From Achatina immaculata (Eukaryota; Mollusca; Gastropoda; Stylommatophora; Achatinidae): 64,000 nt of DNA. Below are positions 43,101 to 56,000 of this stretch, in pieces. The position numbers were made by a program, and so were the translations under genes. The notes under the pieces were generated by a model that was not told where the DNA came from, ran no database searches, and saw only the letters and a program-made list of their open reading frames with translations. Position 1 is the first letter of the stretch, and each line of letters begins with the position of its first letter. The DNA is taken from the NCBI GenBank assembly GCA_009760885.1, contig CM019692.1, positions 52,326,355 to 52,390,354 on the forward strand. The letters are read 5' to 3'.

Positions 43101-46100
43101 CTAAAATAAAACGTATAAAAATTTTTTAAATTATCTGAAAAGCTAGTTAAAAATAATCAATTCACATTTAATTCATAACTGTCAGCTTTTCTCACGTTTA
43201 TATAAGTTGCCAAAAACTAGCTGACTTAAACGTGACCCGATAATTGATTTCCGTACGCAGTTGTGGCCCTTGAGGCAACCGAAGTTGTACACACCAGGTT
43301 TAGAAGTTATCATAAGGTGGTATATGATATAAAAGGTGACCGGAAACAATAGACAGTTTAAAAGTTGTTCCCGAGCAGTAGATAGTTTAAAAGTTGTTCC
43401 CGAGCAGTAGATAGTTTAAAATTAGCAACATTCAGCAGCTCTCAGAGCACCAGTTTCTATATTTAAAAAGTAACATCTCACATAAGACAAATAACTGGTA
43501 TATTACGAAGGTTGTTGGTATATTATGAAGGCTGTTGATATATTATGAAGGCTGGTGATATATTATGAAGGCTGTTGATATATTATGAAGGCTGGTGATA
43601 TATTATGAAGGCTGGTGGTATATTATGAAGGCTGTCGGTATATTATGAAGGCTGTCAGTATATTATGAAGGCTGTTGATATATTATGAAGGCTGGTGATA
43701 TATTATGAAGGCTGTTGGTATATATGAAGGCTGGTGATATATTATGAAGGCTGGTGATATATTATGAAGGCTGTTGATATATTATGAAGGCTGTTGATAT
43801 ATTATGAAGGCTGGTGATATATTATGAAGGCTGTTGATATATTATGAAGGCTGGTGATATATTATGAAGGCTGGTGGTATATTATGAAGGCTGTCGGTAT
43901 ATTATGAAGGCTGTCAGTATATTATGAAGGCTGTTGATATATTATGAAGGCTGGTGATATATTATGAAGGCTGTTGATATATTATGAAGGCTGGTGATAT
44001 ATTATGAAGGCTGGTGATATATTATGAAGGCTGTTGATATATTATGAAGGCTGTTGATATATTATGAAGGCTGGTGATATATTATGAAGGCTGTTGATAT
44101 ATTATGAAGGCTGGTGATATATTATGAAGGCTGGTGGTATATTATGAAGCCTGTCGGTATATTATGAAGGTTGTCGGTATATTATGAAGGCTGTTGGTAT
44201 ATTATGAAGGCTGTTGGTATATTATAAAGTGAAGCCTGTCGGTATTATGAAGGTTGTCGGATATTATGAAGGCTGTCGGTATATTATAAAGTGAAGGCTG
44301 TTGGTATATTATAAAGTGAAGGCTGTTGGTATATTATGAAGGCTGTTGGTATATTATGAAGCCTGTTGGTATATTATGAAGGCTGTTGGTATATTATGAA
44401 GGCTGTCGGTATATTATGAAGGCTGTTGGTATATTATGAAGGCTGCCGGTATATTATAAAGTGAAGGCTGTTGGTATATTATGAAGGCTGCCGGTATATT
44501 ATGAAGGCTGTCGGTATTATGAAGGCTGTTGGTATATATGAAGGCTGTTGGTATATTATGAAGGCTGTGGTATACTATGAAGGCTGGTGGTATATTATGA
44601 AGGCTGTTGGTATACTATGAAGGCTGTTGGTATATTATGAAGGCTGCCGGTATACTATGAAGGCTGGTGGTATATTATGAAGGCTGTTGGTATACTATGA
44701 AGGCTGGTGGTATTATGAAGGCTGTCGGTATATTATGAAGGCTGTCAGTATATTATGAAGGCTGTTGATATATTATGAAGGCTGGTGATATATTATGAAG
44801 GCTGTTGATATATTATGAAGGCTGGTGATATATTATGAAGGCTGGTGATATATTATGAAGGCTGTTGATATATTATGAAGGCTGTTGATATATTATGAAG
44901 GCTGGTGATATATTATGAAGGCTGTTGATATATTATGAAGGCTGGTGATATATTATGAAGGCTGGTGGTATATTATGAAGCCTGTCGGTATATTATGAAG
45001 GTTGTCGGTATATTATGAAGGCTGTTGGTATATTATGAAGGCTGTTGGTATATTATAAAGTGAAGCCTGTCGGTATATTATGAAGGTTGTCGGTATATTA
45101 TGAAGGCTGTCGGTATATTATAAAGTGAAGGCTGTTGGTATATTATAAAGTGAAGGCTGTTGGTATATTATGAAGGCTGTTGGTATATTATGAAGCCTGT
45201 TGGTATATTATGAAGGCTGTTGGTATATTATGAAGGCTGTCGGTATATTATGAAGGCTGTTGGTATATTATGAAGGCTGCCGGTATATTATAAAGTGAAG
45301 GCTGTTGGTATATTATGAAGGCTGCCGGTATATTATGAAGGCTGTCGGTATATTATGAAGGCTGTTGGTATACTATGAAGGCTGGTGGTATATTATGAAG
45401 GCTGTTGGTATACTATGAAGGCTGGTGGTATATTATGAAGGCTGTTGGTATACTATGAAGGCTGTTGGTATATTATGAAGGCTGCCGGTATACTATGAAG
45501 GCTGGTGGTATATTATGAAGGCTGTTGGTATACTATGAAGGCTGGTGGTATATTATGAAGGCTGTTGCCGATGAGAAACTCCTGAAACTTTAAAATTCTT
45601 GTTGCTCTCAAAATCACAACACGAACATCGCTTGCTAAAGACTACCATTGTTTCTCAACAAGTATCTCTTTCTCTTTGTTCTAACTTCCATGGGGAGCTA
45701 ACCGGCACAACAGAGTTATCTCTCCATGGAAGAGTAATTAAGAGACCCTCTCTCTGTTCCGCCGCCCTCCAGACAATAATTCTCGTCAGTTCTAAGGAGT
45801 GCATGCACCTGGAGTGAAGTTCTCTCTCTCTCTCTCCTCCACCTTTTTTTTTGCCCCCATCTCCCCTCCCCCATGGCCAAATAAAAGATCAGGTCAACAT
45901 GGACTCGTCCAGAGTGCAGTGATGGAGCTTTAGAATATTTAAGCATTTGACTTTATGATCTATCCCCGAAGCTGTCGCTCTTTAATTTATCATACGTCTT
46001 CTCTAGAGAAAATATCACCCCTAAAATGCTTCAGGGAATATACAAAGTTAAAGCAGCCCCGTCGTGCGATAAAGATATCAATGGGATATGGTGTTAGTGT

Positions 46101-49100
46101 CAACATTTCCCTTGACTTCCCCATCTTTACTTCCCCATCTCCAGTGGAAGCTGGGTATCCATGTGTACAGACTGTTGACTGGGGCACACTCCGGTCATAC
46201 TCAAAACACTGACTTCACCATGCGAGTCTAGTGTACTAGCCACTACGCTCCTCCGACACCTTCAAGAAATCTAAAGTAAGAGAACACAGTTTTGTAGGAT
46301 TAGACCTCCAAAAAAAAATTATAGACAAAGCACTTTAGTGAGACGTGAGAGAAAGAAAAATCATCATCATCAGGTGCCGTGCCGACTGGCGTTGGCTATT
46401 ATGCTTCTTCAGAGTACCCGATCCTTCATACAGGCCATCAGTTCAGTTGGTGATCTCCTCTCACACCATCCCGTCAGACTGTCCAGTATCATTTCTCTTG
46501 GTCTTCCTCTTGATCTTCTTCCTTCTATTTTTCCTGTTGTTATAATATTTTCAATGCCCCCTCTTCTCATTGCATGTCCTATGAAAGTACATTGTTTCTC
46601 TCTTATCTTTTTGACAAGGTTTTTTGTCTCTCCAGCTCTTCTCATACATTTTTCATTAGTTATTTTTGCTGTCCAGGGGATTTGCAACATTCTTTTAATA
46701 AACCACATTTCTGCTGATTCCAATGATTTTTGTGCAGACTTGCCTATTGTCCATGATTCACTTCCATATAATAAGATAGGTTCAATATAGCATTTTATGA
46801 CTCATTTTCTAACATTCATTGATAAGGATGTGTTGCACAATATGTTTCTCATTCTCTGAAATGCAGTCTTTGCTTGGCCTATTCTGTTCCTAATTTCTGT
46901 TCTGCATTTCCTATCTGAAGTTATTACTGCTCCAAGGTATTTGAATTTCTGCACCTGCTTTAGAATAGCTCCGTTTAATTTAATACTGCATGCTGGTGGA
47001 TTCTGTTTCTTAGATATAAACATAGTCTCTGTCTTTTTGATGTTCAAAGTAAGGCCTTTCTGTTCACTTTCTTTGGCGACTTTATCCAAGAGATTTTGCA
47101 GATCTTGTTGGTTCTCAGCTATCAGTACTGTGTCGTCAGCATACCGAAGGTTGTTAATATTGTATCCTCCAAAAGAAAAATCACAAGAGAATTACCTGGG
47201 ATTCGAACACAGACTCCGGTAGGACGAGCAGTTGTCTGGCCAGGAGAGAACAATGTAGTAACGAACTGAGCCAACTAGCACTTCCTATTACCGGAGTCCG
47301 TGGGATCGTGGCTAGACGGCTGCTCGTCCTAATGGAGTCCGTGTTCGAATCTCATTTTTCTCACGTCTCACTAAAGTGCTTTGTATACGATTTTTTCGAG
47401 GTTTAATCCTACAAAATTCTCTTACTTTACCGTACGAAAGCCTCGTTGTTTCCTATTTATATAAAAAAAAATTGTTCCTTCAAGAAATGTATTCAGGTAT
47501 AAATTAGAGAAGATAAAACTCCCCGCTGGAGCGTGTGACACACCTGCCGCTGGCTCGACCCTCCAGGATGACGTAAATTTCGTTAACCGCCACGTATTTG
47601 TCGCTGGAATCGCTCATCAAGATGACCCCAGAACAGGTCTGGACGATGCCGTTCAGATATCTGGGTCTGCGTCCTCCAACCGGAGTCGATGACGAGTAAA
47701 GCTGCTTAACACTGCCTGTAGAGTGGTACATAATAAATCATATTTTTATGTTAGTTGTAAAGATGAACATAGAAATAAGTCATCTTTTATGTTAGGTGTA
47801 AAGCTGGACATAGAAACAATCAAAGGACATGCAAATTTACATTATGTTAAGACGAAAATGTTCTGAAAATTGGTCATGTAGTTCGGAAAAAAACCCCTCC
47901 AGAAATAGATTACAGAACGAAGGAGAGATGTTGATCAAGGACGACATGTCCAAGACCAGCTGGTACACCAGTGGTGGAAAGAATATGTTGTTCCTCTCTA
48001 AGAAACCATCAAGGGAACTGAACTGTGACTTCTACGTTACACTCTGCAATAAACAGAACCCAGATGATGCTAAGGTTTTGTTTTTTCAAATCCAGCCAGT
48101 CCATTTTGTTTGTCTGTGGACCAATAAAACTCTTTCAGTTAACTCATTGGGTCAAAGTGGCCTAGCTTACAAACAACTGTTCTAGAAAGTCAGCCATTTA
48201 ACGCAACACCCATATCGAAGATCCAAGAAAGTGGTTCCAGTATTGTGCTTCACGGTTTTGTTTGAGCTGCTGATAACATACGAGATAGCATTTTCATCGT
48301 TAACAGTAGAAGAAAAATACTGCGACTCAAATACAAAGGCAAAAACAAAGACAAAGACAAAAACACAGACAAAGACAACAGCAAAGAAGAATCTAAACGC
48401 ACTAATAATGAGGTTTAGTTCATTCATTCATTCATTCATTCATTTGCATGTCCCTTGAGGAACTTTGCCTCCCAAACAGCACTCCTGTTTAGTTATGATA
48501 CCAAAAGCTCTATAACATTTGTGATGATGTTTTACAGTCACTGTTGGATGATATACAAGTAGCTATAGATGTGATCAAGAGAAAAAAAACCCACTATAAA
48601 TGTCTCTTCATAATCAAAATAATCTGCACATGGATACATCAGCAGCAGGGCATCTTACAACCGAGAGGCCTACAGGAGAGCTATTAGGGAGGCAAAGTTC
48701 CGCAAGGGACATGCAAATGACTGACTGACTGACCTAATGTAAAAGATGGTGAAAGAATGAAACAAACCTGTGGTAGGATTGACTTCAAACAGACCCCGGT
48801 AGGCATCCAGGACCAACAACTGCCCGTCGTTGCTGACCCTAATACTTGTCAACAGACCGCATGACGCCGGGCTATCTGAAAATTGACGTAAATTTGAATG
48901 GAGAGAAACGTTTGGGTTTATTTTTGCAAGGACGTCACGTGCTGTAGTATTTTGTTAACATTAGTAACAGAGTAGCAGTATTCAGTCTAGAGCTCCATGT
49001 AGCCTGTAATTTTGTTACTCGCTGATTAGTTTAGTATCCTAGCCGTCATCTTTGGGTTAAAACATGGAGCGTTAATTTAGTATCCTAGCCGTCATCCTCG

Positions 49101-52100
49101 GGTTAAAACATGGAGCGTTAGTTTAGTATCCTAGCCGTCATCTTTGGGTTAAAACATGGAGCGTTAATTTAGTATCATAGCCGTCATATTTGGGTTAAAA
49201 CATGGAGCGTTAATTTAGTATCCTAGCCGTCATCTTCTGGTTAAAATATAGAGCATTAGTTTAGTATCCTAGCCGTCATCCTCGGGTTAAAACATGGAGC
49301 GTTAGTTTAGTATCCTAGCCATCATCTTTGGGTTAAAACATGGAGCGTTAATTTAGTATCCTAGCCGTCATCTTCTGGTTAAAATATAGAGCATTAGTTT
49401 AGTATCCTAGCCGTCATCTTTGGGTTAAAACATGGAGCGTTAGTTTAGTATTCCAGCCGTCATCTTTGGGTTAAAACATAGAGCGTTAGTTTAGTATCTA
49501 GCCGTCATCTTTGGATTAAAACATGGAGCTTTAGTTTAGTATCATAGCCGTCATCTTCGGTTTAAAACATGGAGCTTTAGTTTAATATCCTAGCCGCCAT
49601 CTTCGGTTTAAAACATGGAGCTTCAGTTTAGTATCCTAGCCGTCATCTTAGGGTTAAAACATAGAGCTTTAGTTTAGTATCCCAGCGGGTTAACTATATG
49701 AATGCGTACTTTGAAACTGGGATAACACACCAAAGTTTACTGTATCTGACGAGAAAAACGTGCAGATTTGTTTGCTGTCCTGTAACGCACCATAATGGTA
49801 GTATTCAGTGACTGTTGTTGTGATTAGAGGATGGATAGAATGGCTGGATGGATGGATGGAATGGCTGGCTGGATGGATGGATGGATGGATGGATGGATGG
49901 ATGGATAAACAAATGAGAGTTTACTAGACGAAGAATCATGAAGTAGAGAGTACTGACCAGTAAGAGTTGTGTGCATGAGACGGTTAATATAAGACATATG
50001 TGAAATAGCGCGCTACAGGTGGGAGAAAGATTAAATATAGCGAACTATATGAACCAGGGAAAGTCGCCTAGAAAATCATCTTAATTTATGGATGATTATG
50101 AACTATTTTCAGCCACTGTGGTGAAGACGCTAAGGCATAATCATCTTATCAAGCTGGAAATGGATGCAGACCCAGGCTGGAGCTACAGAACGGGAAAAGG
50201 CGTAGTACTCCTCAGTGAACTGTAGCCACTGGGACGACATCGATCCCTGCTTTGTTCGGCCCGGCGAAGCAGGTTACTGGGAGCACCAATGGAGAAGTGG
50301 GACAGGATCTTCTCTAGGTGTGTTTTTTTTCCCTGATCTTAACAGCTGTTCCATCACTCTATTACACTTTTATTTCTTCCCATAGCAGCAGAACAAATAA
50401 GATGATATTTCGTGTAAGATGATATTTCGTGTCTCAGCCTTACCAAAAACCAGCGAAGAAATAGAAAGAAATAATCCATGTTTCTACTTACTACATCCTG
50501 GCGGGCTGAGGTCCACCAAAACTTCAGGACGACATTTTCCTATATTTATCACTTTTCTTTCAGAGGTCACAGTGTAAATATCTCCTAGGTTTAAAAAAAA
50601 GGTGAATGTTAACACAATTAACAATATTTGACAGACTAAACATTTTCAGAAGAGAAACAACTTGGATTAAAGGATCGCTTTATTTGAGTTACCTCGTTCA
50701 GTTTTTACTTAAACATTTGCACACTTTCAGCTGCATTTTAGCGACAGACAGACAGACAGACAGAGATTATGTGCATGTAAAGAGACAGGCAGACAAATAA
50801 GCAAGTTTTGATAGATATAGACATATAGGAAGACAGGCCGACTGACAAACAGGTTGGTAGATATGTGTTTTCCACAACTTAACTAAAAAAATTATAGGAA
50901 ACAACGAATCTTTCCAAAAAAGAAAAAAAACATAGTGCTGTTGAAACATAGCCTTGTAAGTAATGATTATTGTGGTTATTATTATCATTAATGAATATGA
51001 TTACGAAAATTTACTGTAAAGAAAATGATGAATAGAAATAGAAAAATAGAAAAGACAAAATAGAAAAGACGAATAGAAAAGGCAGACACAAGGAAAAGCG
51101 AGGACACAATAAAATCTTCGAAGGAAAGAGCACGATAATGACTTAGGTAAATAACAATTGTATAGACGGAGTTGACACTTGACACCTGTTAGGTGACGCG
51201 CGTTAGGACGCGATTACACACGGTTTTTTAAATAAAGGAGTGACCAACTTGGCCAGCTGACCAATTAAATATTTAGAGGCGTGGCCTATTGGACAACTGA
51301 CTTACAACGTATAAGTAACGGGGCAGTTTGAATGACGGACAACTAGAACGCTCATGGGAACCAGTTGACATCTGAAGGGTGGAGCCAAAATACTTATTGG
51401 TTAATCCATCAAGCTACACTTGAAGGTAAAAAGATGAGCGGAGAGAAGGAAGGGGAACCAAGTACAGGAGGGAACGAGAAAGAAGAAGAGACAAAGGAGA
51501 AAGCCTGAATACGGAAGAACAGACAATAAGAACAAGGAAGAAGAACCAAGAAAAAAGAAGTAGAGGAGAGGAGACAGAGGACGGAGCCCCGAAGACGGAG
51601 GAACAAGGACGGTCACTGAACTGAGTCCGGTTCAGACAAGAGACAAGAGAAGGATAGACAATCAGAGAAGAACAGCAGCAGGAGAACACACTCCAGAGAA
51701 GACGAGAGAGAGAGAGAGAGAAATAAGGCAAATAAATGAATTCTGTAGAGAACGTTTCATCGGACTTCCTCTGATTTAGTGATGTGTAATATTTGTGAAA
51801 CATCGATGTGTTATGATCAGAGAACCGAAGAGCACTTCTACTATCAGTCATCAAGAATAATAGTTCCCAACTGGTCAGTATTATACTGTATGGTCGACCT
51901 CAAAATAAAGCAGGATTGCCAAGTTTATTAATGCCCTGTTCTTTCGAGGCAGGACGGCTACTCGTTCTACCAGAGTATCTGGTTCAAGTCCCAGGTAGTT
52001 CTCTTGTCATTTTTCTTTCTCTCAGCGTGCTTTGTTTATTACTTTTTTTTTCAGGTCCAGCCATACAATACTCTGTTCTCTTGCTTTAGTTTTGCAAACC

Positions 52101-52938
52101 ACAAAATTAAAAGCACACCAAATATAAAATCCACAGAAGGGTTTTATTTAAAACACGAGTAAATATAAAAAAAGTGCCTCTAGCATTTTCTAACGTAAAT
52201 AGAAGTATTCCAAGTACTGGTCACACAAATTCAAATCATCAGCCCCTTTTCTCTGCTTGTTTTCCATTGCACCCCTATCTCTCCTTTCCGCTTTCCCTAC
52301 CTTCTTGTTACTACCAACCTATCACATCTTGCGAGTCTTCAGCATTCACAATACTCCACCACGCGAACTCTCGGAAACAGCTTGTAAAGCGCATTCCTCC
52401 CTCGTCTCCCATTTTATTTCCTTTCTTATTTGCTGTATATCACTGATGTGGATTTATATCTTTATATTCTTTCCCTAGTTCTTTGTTGCGTATGTTTTTG
52501 CACGATTAAGGTGTAAACGGTCGATATCACTTCGTCGATTTTTCCTTTAATTTGTTATTTAATCTAACTGATAATGTATTTCTGTTACTATTTAGCGTTT
52601 ACGAAGAATTAGAAAAATATTTTGGCCAAACACCATAAGAAATAACATCTTGTTGGCAGAAATGCAGATGAAACCATTGACAACAATTATTGAGGAAAGA
52701 CGCTGGCGATGGTTGGGACATGTGCTCCGAATGACTGACAACTCACTACCAAAAATAGCACTAAGATGGACACAGCAGGGGAACAGAAGTAAAGGTAGAC
52801 CAAAAGAGACATGAAGAAGAACAGAAAGGATGTTGAGCAATAGAGGGCACACTTGGGCAAGAGCGGAAAAAAGGCAAGGGACAGACATTTGTGGAAAACC
52901 CTTGCGGAAGCCCCATGTGCCCTGGGCACTTAAGGTTC

Positions 52939-53001
<63 letters not shown>

Positions 53002-56000
53002 CATCAATTAGATCATTTAAGACGGTTTTGACAAAATAAATTAAAAACAAATCCATTTGATATTCAGTTCACAAATTAAAACGTTCATTTAAGTAATTCA
53101 AAGAGAACACCCAAAATTAGACCAACAAAATCTGATATTACTTTACATAATGTAATTGATAAAGAATTCCAAGTATACGAACCCACAGTCAGACTTATTT
53201 TCACAAAAGCAACTGGAATTCCAGAATTCCAAGTTAAATAGCACACAGAGATTGAACTCTTCAACTGATATTCCAGTATTCTAGTGTAGAAAAGACAGTG
53301 AAAATCTGGAATATTTTGTCCTGTAAACCTTACCATTGAGATAGCAGAATGAGGTTGGGCCGAAGTACTGGTTAGGGTGGAGTTTTTCCACATTATAAAG
53401 TACATAGTTGGAAGATAGTGCTCCGGTCAATGCCGGAGGAGATGGTAGTCTGAAAGTAAACAAAAAAGTATTTTATAGTAATGTAAACATTCTGGTATAT
53501 CATCATCATCATCATGTGCCGTGCCGACTGGCGCTGGCTATTATACTTCTCCAGAGTACCCGATCCTTCGTGCAGGCCATCAGCTCAGTTGGTGATCTCC
53601 TCTCACACCATCGCGTCAGACTGTCCAGTATCATTTCTTTTGGTCTTCCCCATGGCTCTTCTTCTCTCTATTTTTCCTGCTGTTATAATATTTTCAATGC
53701 CCCCTCTTCTCATTGCATGTCCCATGAAAGTGCATTATCTGTCTCTTAATTTTTTGACAATATTTTTGGTATCTCCAACTCTTCTCAAACATTCTCCATT
53801 AGTGGCATCGGTCCCCCCCCCCGCAAAAAAAAATTCTGCCGGAGTGAGGAATAGAACCACGGGCCTTTTGGTCACAGGCAAGTGCACTAACAACTATACC
53901 ACGGATGCTGTTGTGTGTAGCACTATTTATGTGTCAGAGTTAGGACAGTTTACTATTTCGTGTTGGTAAATGTATGAAGATTGTGCTAACAAATAAAAGG
54001 ATGTCCTGAAAAGGTCAATACTGCTATATGCTTATGAAACTTTGATCAAAATAACAGACAGATGAAAAAGAAATTGGAAGCAAGAGAGACACGTGGTTTC
54101 GGAGAAAGATACAATGAACTAGAAAGGATCGCAGGAGACTAAGAAGCATGATCGCCAACGCCATCCAGGAAGGCACATCACGAGCGATCCAAGGATGAAG
54201 CCGTCAAGATTTTTCTTTTTCGAACTCTTGAAGTTTCTGGAAAAAATTCACTTTGCGTAACTCTGAAACAGTATCTGCGTGCTAAAGTTTAGACATAGCC
54301 ATTTGTGATCTGGAAAAAAAAACAGAAGCCCTTACGGAAATGGCAAAACATTAAAAAATGTATCAAAACCCTAAGAAAAAAGCCTTCAAAATTCTTTCTA
54401 ATGTCATAAGAAAACATAAATTTCAGACCTCACAATCACTTAAAAACGTAAGGAAAAAAGAGAGATAGGAAGACGGAAAGATACAATACCTAAAGGGGCT
54501 GACAAAGTCGAACTTAAAAGAGAAATCGTCTAATTAAAATGACAAGGAAAGCAGTAAACAAAGTAGCAGGAACGACGAAGACATGACGTTAATAAAAGCT
54601 TAAAATCCAAGATACACGTTCATTGCTTGTTCGGGCACATTTAACACAAATTTCAAGTTTTCTTTTAATTGTTTGATAAAGTTCAAATTTCAGAATATTC
54701 AGACTCCGTCTTCACTGCGTTTTGGACAACCCCATATATGCTCCGCCGTATGCCGCAGCATCCATCCAAGAGAGTGTCTGCTAATAGTTCCTGTCAAATG
54801 TTGATTGTTTACGATGCGTTTTCTGCAACACAGTTCAGATTTCCTACCACCAACGTTAATTTATCCAACAGTCTCATCACAGCTACATTGATCTTCCATT
54901 CCTGCTCTTCACTTTCCCGCAGTCTCTCCAATACAGCCGTAGCAATGTCCCCCTTGTCCATTGTCAGTCTGTCATTTATGTTAGCCTGTCCAGCAAGTCT
55001 GTCTGCTACTTCACTGTCATGTACTCCCGATTGCCCTGGACGGTAAATCGACGTTAGGCTTGTCAGAGTTGACTGACTTAACAGATGAACTGGTTTGACA
55101 AATATTGGTGAAGTGAAAATTCGGAACCGTGAAGTGGCCAAATTGCTCACTGGTACCTTAGCAGCGCTATTTTAGTAGGGGGTAGCTTAAAAGTGCTACT
55201 TTAGTAGATAAATATCCTGTCTTCAATGGCTAGTAAAATAGGACTTGAAATTAACCAGGACAAAACAAAAATAATGAAACTTTCCATTAATCGAAACGGA
55301 AAAATACACGTAGAAGGGACAGATATTGAAGAAGTCAATCAATTTGCATACCTTGTCAGCTACATAGACCAGGATGGTGACACCAGAAAGGAAGTTAGAA
55401 TTAGAATTGCAAAAGCAGCATTAATCTTCAAGAATCTTGAGAACATATGGCATTCAAAAGTTATAAGCACAAAAACCAATTCTATTCAATTCAATTTACT
55501 ACTTTAGAAGGGGGACGTGATGGTCATCGAAGATTATCACTCTGCAGAATACACTAGTTACGAGGCTAACCTAATTCCTGAAAATACTCTTTTCAGGCAA
55601 CCCAGTAACACTAACACTAGCGTGCCACATGAAGATCTAGCGTGCCACATGAAGATCTAGCGTCCAACATGAAGATCATCTAAGATGTCAGCGCCGTCAT
55701 AACACACATGTTTAGTACATATCACAGAAACAGCCAAGATGGCCGTAATATGACAGGTGGTATCTTAAACGAAGGCAGCAATACATGATGAATAAGATTC
55801 AGGGCGGCTAAACTAACTAAAAGCTACAGCTACCGTCATAGGATTCACTTGCACAACTACATACTTCTAACACACGACACAAAACAAACACAACTAACCG
55901 ACTGAAAGTAACATTCTCGCTTAAATGCTCACTGGAAAAAGTCCTTTCGAAAAGTCCAGACAAGGCTTTTTATGATCATTCGCCCATACAAAACTCTCAT

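Noticed and set aside
47829..48185. 118-codon plus-strand frame in gene B intron 4
   Set aside because: No recognisable domain, antisense to gene B, in repeat-rich intron. Not enough to call a gene.
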